Positions 35,809-48,104 of a stretch of 64,000 bases of DNA are shown here, piece after piece. The number at the start of each line of letters is the position of its first letter. Position 1 is the first letter of the stretch. A program made the translations under genes and the position numbers. Below the pieces are notes generated by a model. That model saw only the letters and a program-made list of their open reading frames with translations. It was not told the DNA's origin and did no database searches. The stretch is from Parietaria judaica (Eukaryota; Streptophyta; Magnoliopsida; Rosales; Urticaceae), in the NCBI GenBank assembly GCA_954871525.1, contig OX940864.1, forward strand, positions 15,122,001 through 15,186,000, written 5' to 3'.

Positions 35809-36277
35809 AGGGTGAAATTGAAGCAAGTTTATGTTGTTAAATTCTTCATTCTCAGGCATTGACGGCTCATAATTGTAGGACTTTGAGCAGCACAAGAGAC
35901 AAGTCAAACCCTAGATTACTTAGTTGTTTTGTTTGAATGTGTGAACAAGATGATATGTATTTCCCAGATAAATTTGTGACCTTTTTCTGATTGTACATTC
36001 TCCGTTCGCAGATTCTTGAGGAATGACGGTCTGTTTCCCAAATTTTGTTGGCTATTTCAGCCTTGAAAATAAGCTTAATTTATGATCATGATGTAAGCTT
36101 TAGTTTATTGATTATTGACTATTCTTGTACAATTTCACGATCAGTCTATCCCATTTTTCTTTTTGTTTTCCCTTTGAAAACCTCAATAGAAGTCTAATGT
36201 TGTATTTAGAATCTTATGTATAATCCAAATAATTGGCCTTCCCTTTGAAACTTCAATAGAAATATAAATTTCGATTT

Positions 36278-36440
36278 CTTTCATTTCTTTGATCTTTTCT
36301 TGAACCAAATGAGTTTTGCTTAAACTACAAGTCAGATGGAGTTTTCTTGTACATCATTCGCTTGTATTGCGAAAAAGTATGCATTGTTCTTCACCCATTG
36401 TTGTTTAATGATTTGTGCTCAACTTTCTCGGGCTTCTGCG
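36278..36440 (+). pseudogene. Damaged duplicate of the syntaxin-like gene's 3' end
   Basis: Copy of 33170-33362. A deletion between 'gaaccaaatg' and 'gcttaaac' removes the splice acceptor and most of exon 5, so it cannot encode the tail anchor. It lies downstream of the NFD6-like gene. Confidence 0.8.
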
Positions 36441-37735
36441 TGATATTCTATTCGAGTTTCTTCTACTCGATCAAGACGAGTTCTGTTCCTAGAATCGAAG
36501 AATGTCTACTTGCTGTGAACGAATTAACGATCTTGTCGCCATTAACGAAGTGTCGAAATATTTGAACTACGTAGGTTTGAATTATTCGGGTTTTTCTTCG
36601 TCGATAAACTCCATGCAACTGATCCGTAACAGAATTTTGCTTTTTTATGCATCTTCTAGCTTTATATTTGCAGAAATTTGCCATCTATTTTTCTGTGTTA
36701 TACTTGTACCGGCAAAAAGTGTTTCTCTGTTCATGTTTCCCGTACTTCATTTCAAGAGTAGTCAACTCAATCCCGGCAAATTCTACTTTACAGATCGGAA
36801 ACAAGCAATTTTATACTGTTCGAAAGCCATGTTACTACGGGGGAACAAGTGCTCGAACTTAATTCTTGCCCGGAACCGAGGCGTGTCTTTCAAATCTCAT
36901 TGAATAAATGATCCCTTGCCGTTAAAGCCGCATAACATTGTGAAGATCCCTGAACTAAAAAGGTTTAACTTTTAAGTATTTCGGAATTTTCTTCTACGAT
37001 GGACTCAAAGTATAAATCTCAAAGAAATTTTTACTAGTCTTAGATTTATTTTAGATAAAGATTTACCACTTATTTTCAAAATAGGAAAAACACTCCAGAA
37101 ATTTACCACTATTACATACTTTGATACTAATGTAAAAACTGCCTTCAATTCAGAGAAATTGCGTTGTACACCAACAAAGATGAGGTTGGAGAATACAAGG
37201 CAAGTTTGAGATGCAGAAAATAAATTTGAAAAAATTAAATAAGAAATTCAAATTCAATACAGCTATTTCATTTCCAAGTATACAATTACAAGTTAACAAA
37301 TAAGTTTCCAAATCACAAGGTAATGATGCGAATAACAACTTTAACCCTTAGATTTTGCCTTTATTTTAATATTGCCCCTCAAATAATTTTGTTCATAGCT
37401 CATCAAAATGCAACTCAACGTTGGTAATCCTGCACGGAGGTTCCGAGGGCAGAAGAAGCGGAAAAGGGTAGGTTTCGGTGAGGAGTGTCGGAACTTATGG
37501 TAGTCAAGTATGTTTATGGATCAGATATGAAGTATTATACAGAACCATGTATAACTAATCAAAGGGAGATTTATTATTGTATCATAGTCTAAAACTATCC
37601 ATTTGAAAAATACAACAAAAATATAACTGCCCATTTTCCCAGCAAGAACTCCTCAAAAGATTTATAACTTGCTGTATATATAATTCAAGAATATGCTATC
37701 TACAAATTACAAGTTAAATTCCTATCTTCTCGATT
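36441..37735. other. Intergenic DNA between convergent genes
   Basis: The 133-codon frame at 36502-36903 shows no family resemblance and begins in repeat-derived DNA; I do not call it a gene. The remainder is AT-rich and should include the 3' UTR of the minus-strand gene that ends at 37736. Confidence 0.45.
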
Positions 37736-40700
37736 TCAATCGGAGTTCTCTAACTCTCGAAACCTCTTATCCCATTCCCGGGACTCGAAGTCTTGCTCAA
37801 TGAAATCCTTCTCCGTACTATACACGATTTGATCTTGTCCTATCACTGTTTTTTGGGCCATGTCCCGGGCGCTAAGGAGCTGAATCAGATCATGAAAAAA
37901 TAGTTTAGCTGAATTTGTACTCTGAACTTGTCGGAATGTCGCAGTTTCACACTCTTTTTTAACAGCATTTTAGTACTTGAGCGAACTTGTTAACCGTTAA
38001 AATTACCCAACGACTAAAATATTCGAAGGTTTTCGTCAAACACTAAGCCAAATGTGGTTCATATGTGGTGATTTTTTTCCTCAAAAAATATTATGTAGTA
38101 TGTAGATTACTAGTGGCATAAAGTTTGACGTAACCGTTGATTATCTAACTTGTCTGGCAGGAATGTGCTAAAAAAATATATCAAGATTGAAACTGTGACA
38201 ACACGACAAGTTCCGGGGCAATAGATGAAAATCAATTTATTGTAAATAATGTCGGAGCACATTCTAACACAGGAAAACGGTATAAAAGTGCATACCTTTC
38301 GTCTAAGTGAGATATCTGGAAGTTCAAGTGCTCGAGCACGTTGTTCCCGAGCTTGGTTTCTCTTTTCGATTTCTTTGTTCTTCCTGCTTAACAAAAACCA
38401 CCGGAACAAGGGAATTGCAAAGAACGAACCAGCATAGATCTGCAATAACATAGCTGTAAGTTTTTCCGTACATAAAATTCAAGCAAATGATTTTGATAAT
38501 AAGGTCTAAAACTTTGTCCAAATTAGAATGACCTAATTATCAAAGTTCATTCGATATGTCCAAATTAGAATGACCTAATTATGAAAGTTCATTCGATACC
38601 GCATCGTTAAATTGACGCATTATAAACAGCTTACAGAAGGAGCTCATTGGGTTAATAAAATATCACCAGATCACATACAAATTGATAAGAATTTAACTCA
38701 TGCTGGTCCGAAACCCGATGTTTCTCATTCGGGTATTTGGAGAATCTTAAGACAGATATCGAATTTCCAATTTTTTAAAACCGGTGTTTGGTGTAAACAC
38801 AGTTAGATTGGGATGCCTGAAAATTCAATTTTAAAAAAAATAATTGCCAAATTTTATTTTTTATTTTTAATATGAAGAAGTGAGATAAAATGACTTAACA
38901 TAGAACGAAATAGTAAGTCCAAATGAAAACTTAATTATGAAAAGTCCTAAAATAATTCTGCATTAATACTTAAAAAAGTAGCTTATAATCATTCACAAAG
39001 TTTAATCTCTCTCAAAAGAATGGAGATCGGACTTGATGAAGATGAGGCCAACCTCCTATTTTCGAGATCGATTTTGCGTCGTATTATTATGCAAACTAAC
39101 TTGTTAGCAATTTACTTATAAAAACAAAGAAAATAAGACCTGGAGTAGAGGAAATATATCAGCCACAAATTTGAGGAAGCCACCAGGCGGGATTGCAATT
39201 TCCCTTCAAACATGAAAATACATAATATAATGTTAGAATCAGAATCACAATCACAATTCACACATAAACATACAATTAGGGGGTGAAACAAGGACCAGCT
39301 ACAGTCTCGGGTTTTAAAAGCCGACTTTTTAAAGCTGGGAACTGGGACGGAACCGAGCCAAAATGGGGCTGGCCTGGGTCTCATTTACACCACCTATAAA
39401 CAATAGCAACTCATACAATCAATCTTACTTTAACATAGTTCCAAGAACTACAACCCCAACAAAATTAAGTCCTCCAAGTCCAACGACCAATCCCCTTTCA
39501 GAAGTGCTAGTATTACTGCACCATCAAGAAGGAAAAAAAAAAAAAAACGCATCAAGATAATTTTCTCAACAATATAATGAGTAATTGGCAGTAATGCCCC
39601 TGAACTTAGCATGTTGGTGCAGTTTTCTCCCCCAATTTTAGTGGCGATGCTCCCAAAACTTCCAAAAAGCAGCACATTGCTCCCTATGCTTTAAAATTGC
39701 TATATTTAATGTGTGCTTTACTTGGTTTTCTGAATTTTTTTTTTTATCAATTTCATTATTTTTTTCTCGAATCTTGTAGGACTTTCACCTAAGTAGTTTT
39801 TAAATAACTAGACTCATTGATTGCTTCACGGCAGTTCCATAATCTAGGATATTGATCTCATTCGGTAATTAATTAGCAAAATACCTTCGAATAAGTCATG
39901 AGTTGCGAAAAAATTATTACTTTTTGTCATTTTCAGCGCACAGGGGGCAATATGCTAGTGGGATTGCTGCCAAAATTAAAGTTCAAGGGTAAATACACCG
40001 ATATACAAAGCTCAGGGCATTATTGCTAATTACTCTAATTTAATTAGCCTAACAAATTGCACCAAGACAAATAGAAAATAAATAATAAAAAACCTGAATT
40101 GTAAAGTCTTCTCCTTGAAAAATTTCTCTACTCCTCCAACCCAATCAGCCCATTTTCTTCCCACATATTCCTTTCTGCCACTTCTTTGAGAAGAAGCCGT
40201 TCGCTGTAGAGACGGAAATCGATACAGAATATTTCCCTGCATCATAATTTGTAGAAATATGGAAAGTTAGGGACTGTTTTGGATAAATTAAATATGCTAA
40301 TTAGATAATAACCATATGTATAAAGGTTAGTTGGTGCAACTGTGATTATCTTGTAAGTAGTAGCCTATTATAATATCTTAATCATCATTTTATCCAAAAA
40401 ACTAAATGATTGTTAGTTGATACAAAACCTAATAAAAATGCATGTGAAACATTTCAGTAATGGAGCAATTTGAGCGGATTAATGGACAATAAACTTGAAC
40501 CAGTTATATATAATTATATATATATATATGTGTGTGTGTGTCCCGAGAGCATTAATATACCTCTTCATCAATTTCAGGTTGACCATCAAACCGTAAAAGA
40601 ACTGGTAAGATGTATGATTCATCATCCTGAAACCAGAAGCAAGAGTGTTCAAATGATGCAAATACTATTATTATATAAGAATTTAGCTTCAATTAGTAAA

Positions 40701-43700
40701 TGATAATTTGTAGAATTTATTGGAGTAATTTGCAGAATTACATTAAATCAATAATTGAGAGTACATTAATTGGCAGCTAATAAAACAGCAATAATAATAA
40801 TTCACTCTAATTAGTTCCTATGTAAAAGAAAACTATCTAATAACCTATAATTACAATAACTAATTACACATAGTTTCTAATTTACAAAATGCTCCCTAAC
40901 TTTCTATATTTCTACAAAATTGAAAAAGATTATAGTACAAGCAACTTTACATATATGTCCTGCAGTTCTTAAATTTCTCTTAATACAGTAGGAACTAAAG
41001 CATAATCGGTCTCCCATTTTATTGACATTTTTATAACCGGAACCGGGTTTTTTTAATATATGAAAACGGACCTCCACCGGCTTAAATAAAACAACCAAAT
41101 AAATAAAAACTAATACAACAGAGGCATACGCAGAGAATAGAAGAATGAAATTATAAAAAATAAATTACATTACATAAGATGCAAAACCCACCATTGATCC
41201 TCCTGAAGTTTCTAGGTCAAGATACGGAGCAAGTTCTTCGGCAGCTACAACGCCACCATTAGAAGTTATGTACTGCCCAATCTGCACACACATCAATGTG
41301 GTAACTCCTCAATCCTAAGCTAATCTTTAATGCACATAACTGAAATGCATTCAAAATACGAAACGATTGTCAATGTTGAAGTAGGAATGGGAATATGAGA
41401 TTCCTAAAAGTGAAATTGTGACCGGTACCAGTCTTTTTGGGAATTAGGACCGGGTCCCAGTTTTTCGGAATTAAATTAAAAGGCCTGGTCCTGGATGGGC
41501 TGAAACTGGGTCAGACTTGGTTTTAGGTTGAACTCTCAATTCCGGGTAATAATTGGATTTTACACACGTTTTTCAAATAATACATCCCAATCCAAAACTC
41601 CAAAATGAATAAGTATATATAATATATATCATATCCAAACCAAATGAAATTGAAAAGTGAATATAATAACAAGTTTACCACTAAACTTTGCTAAACTTAT
41701 ATAAACCCTATACCAAACAAATTTCAAAAAATAAAAATACACCGGGCACCGCGCCGGGCTTTTTGGTTAAAAAGCCTGGTTTTTTAACCGGGAGCAAGAT
41801 AATAAAAAGGGCTTTACGACAATACTTACACCCAGGTGCAACCAAATTTAGTTAATTTAAGCATTGAAGCAACGGACCACTAAATTCAGTGCTCAAGTAT
41901 TACCAACTTCCATCTCTCTTCTTCAATTCCTTGATTTGGATCGCCGTCCCCAAATACAAACGAGAAAGTCTGAAATCAAAACAAAAATTGATATGCTTCC
42001 GAAGAAAATCATCTAAAATTGAGACATAATTCCACATACCGATTCAATGAAGTTCATCTTGTTATCATCGGTCTGTCTTCGTCGCCTCCTATAGTAGTTT
42101 GGATCCCAATACCTAATATAAAATAACATTACGATTGGACATTTAAAAAAAAAAAAAAAAACTGGAAAATATGAGCAGCAGAATTCAGATGAAAAGCCGT
42201 AAGTTGTCAGATATTTAATAATACCAAAAAAGGTCGGTTGGACTGAAGTAAAAGTTGAATCCTGAACCATATGACCGTCCTCGTCTTCCTCGATTATCCT
42301 CCTCGCTGTAATTCAATTTACATAGTCAATTTATTTCTAAATGTATATAAGAAAGAAGTGAAAAAGACTTCATTTGATCAAGCTCGAAGAATACCGACTG
42401 CTAGAAAGAATGGCAATGATTGTAGTATAAACCAGAACAATTGACGCAATCAGAGCAGTGCCAAACGAAACCCTAACAATATACTCGGTTCCTGCCTGAA
42501 AATGTCAATTCGCATCACAGTTGAGCATAACACTAACGATCAAGGCAAATCATGAAGTATGATCAACAATATACCTTTGCCTTTTCTAAGTAAGGTTCAA
42601 GCTTAATCCTTAGTGATTTGGTGGCAAGCTTTGCACGGTAATCTTTTGGGAAAACATAGAGAACATCGCCTTCGTCAGAGACCTGTCAAGACATTCTTCA
42701 CGACATTTGGACTCACAAAACCAAGCAAAGAGAACTTCTAAAAAAAAGGAAACTAAGTTCTTGTAGCTAAAATTTTCTTAAAACACTACTAATCACGTAT
42801 TCATGTCATTCTAGCCTGGAATTATTAATTTTTTTCAAGAATCCTGTTAAAACTGCCTTAAACACGTAGGCATTAACAAAGTGCAAAAGGTACAGAGTCT
42901 ACAAATCTAAAAGAAGCTAATTAAGCTTCAGATGCCACTAAGAACTTTATATCCACACAAAATCCAACGGTTATAGATGAAGCACAAAATGACTACTAGG
43001 TTGGGCGTTTAGCAGGAATCGGGAGCAAAGTCAGAGGAGAGGGGCCAGGAACGAGGTTAGGCTTTTGTAGCTAAGCCCTGGCTGAGCCTAATATTAAAAA
43101 AATCCGGAATTGGGAGTGGAACATGCATCGTTTGACTTATGCTTCAGTCCATCTAGGCAGATTCGGGTCACAAATTCTAAGCAGTGGCTAAGCCAGTTTT
43201 TTCAAAAATCCGGGAATTTAGGTGTGGCTCAGGAATCTTTTGCCTTATGCTTGGGTCCGTCTATGCATATACGGGTCACAAATTCAAAGCAATGGCTAAG
43301 CCTTTTTTTATTTATTCATAAAAATAACCCGGGAATTTGGAGTGACCCGAGCATCTTTTGCCTTATGCTTGAGTCTGTCGAAGCAGATTCGGATCACAAA
43401 TTCTAAGCGGTGGCTAAGCCTAAATTCCAAAAACCCGGGAATCTGGGAGTGGCCCAGGCATCTTTTTGCCTTATGCTTGAGTCCGTCTACCCGGATTCGG
43501 ATCACAAATTGTAACACCAACTAAGAGAGAGAGACCATCCAATTATGCATATAATACACATATAAACACCTTAAGTCTACTATACACACATTACTATAAC
43601 TCATCAAGATCAACATCATCTCAAGAAAGCCATTGATACAGATATCACAGAAACAACACTTGAACAATGTAACAGTCGGTGATTAGCGTACTTCCGATTC

Positions 43701-44094
43701 AAATTACCTCAAGAAAGCCATTAGTATCGGCAGCAATGGCCTGCAAAGCCTTCTGAGCCTCGTTGAGCTTCAAACCAGCTCGGCTCGCCACGTCACCGAT
43801 GGTGACTCTCCCGCCGCAGGCATCCACAGCCTCCATGGCTCTCTTCCTCACATCGCTCGGCAGCTTGTCGCTCTCCACCAAACCTCCGGGCCGGATTCCG
43901 GCGCCGACGTCGATTCCGGCCCTCACCGGCGGCAGCGGAGCCCTACGTCCCCGACATTTCGCCGAGTTTCCCGGGAAAATGGGCGCTTGGATGACGGGCA
44001 AGCTCCGGCGGAGGGCGGAGAGAGTGGAAAGGCGTGAGTAGAGACGAGGCTTGGGAGTGAGTGGAATGGTGAAGCATGTGGATATGGAAGCCAT
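37736..44094 (-). CDS. Plastid membrane protein of unknown function (At5g03900-like), 13 exons
   Basis: Predicted 517 aa. Exons (minus): 44094-43708, 42682-42575, 42495-42395, 42305-42225, 42112-42040, 41969-41904, 41281-41192, 40626-40561, 40236-40094, 39515-39429, 39203-39140, 38439-38296, 37879-37736; all joins keep frame and are GT-AG. The Ser/Arg-rich first 60 residues look like a chloroplast transit peptide. Hydrophobic segments: one in exon 3 (V-S-F-G-T-A-L-I-A-S-I-V-L-V-Y-T), one in exon 10 (G-L-V-V-G-L-G-G-L-N-F-V-G-V-V-V-L-G), one in exon 12 (Y-A-G-S-F-F-A-I-P-L-F-R-W-F). The C-terminus is charged. In Arabidopsis the gene sits beside IscA-like 2 (At5g03905) and has been labelled 'iron-sulfur cluster biosynthesis', apparently through that neighbour; I see no Fe-S motif. 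Introns carry MITEs and a minisatellite. Confidence 0.87.
38426..38790. repeat. Source of the 33.5-kb fragment; contains a 42-bp tandem duplication
   Basis: Start of exon 12 (minus) and adjacent intron 11. Inside it, 38515-38556 and 38557-38598 are near-identical 42-bp copies ('tgtccaaattagaatgacct..'). The duplicate at 33.5 kb has a single unit, so the tandem step came after the segmental duplication or was lost in that copy. Confidence 0.8.
39277..39396. mobile_element. Small hAT-like MITE in intron 10 of the At5g03900-like gene
   Basis: TAGGGGGTGAAAC at the left and TTTACACCACCTA at the right, 120 bp, with a weak 8-bp flank (catacaat / taaacaat). The G/C-rich interior resembles the other hAT-like elements here. 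Confidence 0.6.
39579..40035. mobile_element. MITE-like repeat, copy 3 (intron 9 of the At5g03900-like gene)
   Basis: Starts GAGTAATTGGCAGTAATG and ends CATTATTGCTAATTACTC, inverted repeats of about 20 bp with two mismatches. The interior shares 'cctgaactt..catgttg.tgcagtt' with the copy at 1786-2111. 457 bp, no ORF. The flanks do not give an exact target duplication. Confidence 0.7.
43003..43515. repeat. Four-copy minisatellite (about 107-bp unit) in intron 1 of the At5g03900-like gene
   Basis: Units start near 43106, 43213, 43331 and 43437, each 'ggaatt..g.agtgg', then 'catc.tttt..cttatgctt.agtc', 'agattcgg.tcacaaattctaagc' and 'tggctaagcc'. A partial older unit precedes them (43003-43105). 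Open frames run through the array on both strands because the unit lacks stops; that is a by-product of repetition, not evidence for a protein. Confidence 0.9.
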
Positions 44095-44622
44095 GGATCC
44101 ACTGTTGGTTGAAGATCCTTTTCTCTTAGGTTTTAGCCATTGAAGGTTGTCTCTGTAATGTTTATCTTCTGTCCACTCAGTGGTTGAAGATAGAAGGCTT
44201 TATTATAATAGTACTAATTGCGGCATAAGTGCCTCATATAATCAATTCAATTATTTTTTTTCTTTCACATTTGAAGATTTTAATGATTGCTACTTGTAAT
44301 GGTCCAAATTTATAACGTTGTTCTCTCTTAAATTCTATCTATATTCTCAATTGCTTTTTGAATGTGTTATTAAGCGATGGACACGTGTCACTTTCGATAA
44401 AAGAAGAAATTTTGTTAAAAACAAATCTAAAATTTAGCTAGATCAATCAACAAAGTAAATGGAATTTCTATGAAAAATGAAATAATAAATATAAAAAATT
44501 TTGACCGTGTAAAATAAAATTATATTTATACTACTAAAAATGAAAACAATAAGTATTTATACCGTTACTAATTCTTATAATTGTTGTTCTTTGTAATTAT
44601 TGTGTAATTAACATGTTTTACT

Positions 44623-45137
44623 TAGGGGTGAAACCGGAACCGGGAACCGGGAAATTAGCCTTTTTTTATTTTTTTTAGTCACGGTTCCGGTTCTGGTAAC
44701 GGTTCCCGATTAAAAAAATTCCCGGTTCCGGTAACGGTTCCGATTCAAATTTCCCGGTTCCGATTCCGGTTACGGTTCCATTTCTAAAACTTCCCGGTTC
44801 CGATTCTAAATTTCCCGGTTCTAAAATGGTTTGACTTAAAAATGACATGTAATTTTTGAAAAATTAGTAATTAAAAATTACACGTAGTATAAAAAATGAC
44901 AATAAAAATATATATTACACTAAAAACGACATACTAAAAACTTAAAAATTACATGTAGTTTAAAAGGTACCAAAAACCGGGAAATGTTTTTTAGGTACCG
45001 GTTCCGGTTCCCGATTCCGAAAATCGGGAACCGGGAAGTACCGGTTCCCGGTTTTAAGCTAAATTTCCTGGATTTTTTGAAAAATCGGTCCGGGACCGGG
45101 ACAAAACCGGGAAACGGTTACAAAATTTTCACCCCTA
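44623..45137. mobile_element. Non-autonomous hAT-like element, 515 bp
   Basis: Terminal inverted repeats TAGGGGTGAAA and TTTTCACCCCTA, with many ccggttcc/ggaaccgg subterminal motifs and an AT-rich centre. The flanks gttttact / gtttactt are an imperfect 8-bp duplication. It lies between the At5g03900-like and HISN3 genes, which are transcribed away from each other, and ends 175 bases before the HISN3 ATG. Confidence 0.85.
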
Positions 45138-45312
45138 GTTTACTTTGGTTCATAAAGAGCAGCAGTGTTCAAAGGAAAAAAAAAACCAAATAGTAAAGTC
45201 TAGGGGGCATTTTTGCAAAAAAAAAAAACTGAAAAAAAGCAAAAGGTTCAAAGCGCAGTCACTTCAACTTCTTCCTCTTGGCCACTGTAAATCTTCGACT
45301 GAGCTCCGAACA

Positions 45313-47884
45313 ATGTCCATGGCGACTCCCAGACCTCAGAGCTTCAATTCAGCCTCCATGTCTGACTTCTCCAAGCTCACCAAAGCTACGCTCTCTTCGC
45401 TTCACTCCCTCAAAAACCCCAATCTCGCCACAGCGTCTTCTTCTAGCTCGCCGTCTTCTCTCACGGTTTCCAGTGATTTAGGGCTTTAAATTGATTCGCT
45501 TTCATTCTGTATCGGACTCATCAGTTCCTATCTGATTTCACGCCATTGCAGGATTCAAGCGACTTTCAGTCCGGTGCTCGGTTAGTTTCCGACCCTGCAT
45601 TGACATACACAAGGTATTTTCCCTCTGTTCGTCTTCCTCAGCGATCATCTTACCTTAAGAATCGATTATTCAGTCAATTAAGAAAAATATTGTGCTCAAT
45701 TATCGTAGTTCTGATGTTCTTTACGTGCAAAATGTGGTGCATTTGTTCAAGGGAAAAGTGAAGCAGATAGTCGGGTCAACTCTCCGGGATTCGAAGGAAG
45801 ACGGCTCATCTCTGGTGACAAACTTCGAATCCGACAAATCAGCTGCTGAGTACGCGCGTTTGTACAAAGACGATGAACTTACCGGCGGTCACGTGATCAT
45901 GCTCGGCGCTGATCCTTTGAGCAAAGCCGCGGCCGTCGAAGCATTGCACACGTATCCAGGTACTTTTGTGTGACCTTTTATGATCCTAATTGGGGTTTCC
46001 TATCTTGTATCGGGCGGAATCTATAGAGTGTGAAGGTATTATAAATAAGTTCATGTTGTTTGATCTGTTTGAAAAACTTACAGATTTTTACTCTGCTGAA
46101 CTTACTGCGAGGACTCAGGCGGCTTGCAAGTTGGTGGTGGAATCAATTGCGACAATGCTATGAGTTACATAGAGGAAGGAGCGAGCCATGTGATCGTGAC
46201 ATCGGTACATCAGATTTTTTTTTTTTTGATTTGTCGATTAAAAGAAGAGTTGGATTAGGGAAATAAAATATAGTGACAGTGCAGAAATATGTATTTGTAT
46301 CTTGGAATCGAGGTTACTTCGAGTAGAAGAAATATAAGGATACATATGTATATATATGTTCACGTGCGATATGGAGATCGAGTGTTATCGAGTTACCTCA
46401 AAACCACTTTCGAAACCCTGTATATGGAATTACTGTTTCTTACCAGTGCATGCGAGATCGAGTGGTATTGAGTTAAACTACCTCAAAACTGCTCTCCAAC
46501 CCCTCTTACACATTACTGTTCCCTACCGTACCGATGTATAGTGTGACGGTAAAATATTCAAAATAATGGGATATGACAGTAAATTCACGATTTTCTTTGA
46601 AGAAATTAAGGATAATGGCTCCCTCACTTATGCATCTTAACGGTACTAGATAATTTTTCAGCTGATGTTTTCGACTTTTTCTTTTGTAGTATGTATTCAG
46701 CGATGGGAAAATGGACCTCGAAAGGCTCAAGAGTTTAGTCAGTGTTGTGGGAAAAGAAAGACTCGTATTGGACCTTAGCTGCAGAAAGAAGGTATACAAA
46801 ATTATCCGACGTGCATTACTTTTGTTTATGAATGAAATTTCAATCAGAAGTTTAGTTCGCCTTGTTCAAATTTTTCTAAAAATTATTTTGTTTAATCAGA
46901 AATTTGGACAGGGTGTATCAAAAAATTTAAAACTATTAATACTGAACGGTCAATATGCAGGATGGTAGATACGCAATTGTGACTGACAGGTGGCAGAAGT
47001 TCAGTGACGTGTATCTCGATGAGGAAGTATTGGGCTTCCTCGCAAGCTACGCCGATGAATTTTTGGTCCACGGTGTCGATGTTGAAGGGAAAAAGTAGGT
47101 CTCTTATGTCTAAAGATCATTTCCCTCTAGCCTGTTATTATTGATAAAATTTTAATTTTAATATTTGTCACATTCTACCACAGTAAGTCTAATATTGCAA
47201 AACTTTTTGGGGGATTTTCCTCATTAAGTTCACTTGGGTTGAAAACTTCGTTCGTTTTTTCCCGTTGCAGGTTGGGAATTGATGAAGAACTCGTTGCATT
47301 GCTCGGGAAGCACTCGTCGGTTAGTTACTTACTCTTTCTAATGAGATTATATTTATCTAAATGATGTTCATACTCGACGCTGATTCTAGTCAAGGTTTTG
47401 AAAGGCTACTTGGCAAGCGAGTCATTTTCTTAGCCTTAAGATACGAACCAAGACGTAGCCCTAAATAATAAGAATTCCATATAAAATTATTCAAATTCCT
47501 CACTGTAAGTCATAAAAAAATAAAAATCATAAAATTCACTCTAAACAGTTTTATGGGTTCTTTTAGGGTTTATTTTCTTATTTTTAATAACAAAAAATTA
47601 AAAATAGAAAGAAGTTTATTACATTTATTATTAATCATCAAAAGCTAAAAACCTATCATAATCTATGTTTAAACATTTGTCTTCGAATCATTGGGTTTTG
47701 TTGCTAGATTCCGGTGACTTACGCCGGTGGAGTAACCGTGATGGCTGATTTAGAGAGGATAAAAGTGGCCGGGATGGGACGTGTCGACGTCACTGTGGGA
47801 AGTGCTTTGGACCTTTTCGGGGGCGTTTTGCCGTACAGAGATGTCGTTTCCTGGCATTCCCAACAACAGGCTTTGAAAGTCTAA
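45313..47884 (+). CDS. HISN3: Plastid ProFAR isomerase (HisA-type), fourth step-group of histidine synthesis, 8 exons
   Basis: Predicted 325-aa phosphoribosylformimino-AICAR ribotide isomerase: an Amadori rearrangement of ProFAR to PRFAR in plastid histidine biosynthesis. Exons: 45313-45472, 45552-45613, 45752-45959, 46119-46204, 46690-46791, 46961-47094, 47271-47319, 47708-47884; all frames join. Residues 1-60 are Ser-rich and basic, as in a transit peptide. The (beta/alpha)8 barrel starts with [15 protein letters not shown], whose Asp71 corresponds to the catalytic Asp of the family. It continues with [16 protein letters not shown], the phosphate-site Y-A-G-G-V and [13 protein letters not shown]. 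Resembles Arabidopsis At2g36230. Exon 1's donor (CCA|GTGATT) was chosen by frame and is the least certain join. Confidence 0.93.
46373..46530. repeat. Two-copy repeat, about 80 bp, in HISN3 intron 4
   Basis: 'gagatcgagtg.tat.gagtt' then 'cctcaaaac..ct' and 'tactgttt/cc..acc' occur at about 46373-46447 and again at 46450-46530. Confidence 0.6.
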
Positions 47885-48104
47885 TAGTTTGGGCATTATT
47901 AATTCGATCTTTTCAATGCATGAGTACTTGGCCAAAGTGATTTTGGATCTGAAATTCCTATTTAACTTGAGAGTTGTGAGAGATCTTTATTTATGGTCTA
48001 ATTTTTTCTACAAGATAGATCTTTATCCACCATGGTTTGTTTCTGTTTTTTTTTTTTTTTTTTATATAATAATGTCAGTTACAGAACAATATCGCGTTGT
48101 GGCG

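Noticed and set aside
36502..36903. 133-codon frame downstream of the NFD6-like gene
   Set aside because: No family resemblance, begins beside repeat-derived sequence, and codon content is that of random AT-rich DNA.
43003..43515. CRISPR-like array
   Set aside because: Direct tandem minisatellite with no unique spacers, in a plant intron.
43110..43524. Open frames through the intronic minisatellite as a repetitive protein
   Set aside because: Present on both strands because the unit lacks stops; located in a well-supported intron.
37736..44094. Iron-sulfur biosynthesis function for the At5g03900-like protein
   Set aside because: No Fe-S motif in the 517-aa model; the label probably comes from the neighbouring IscA-like gene in Arabidopsis.
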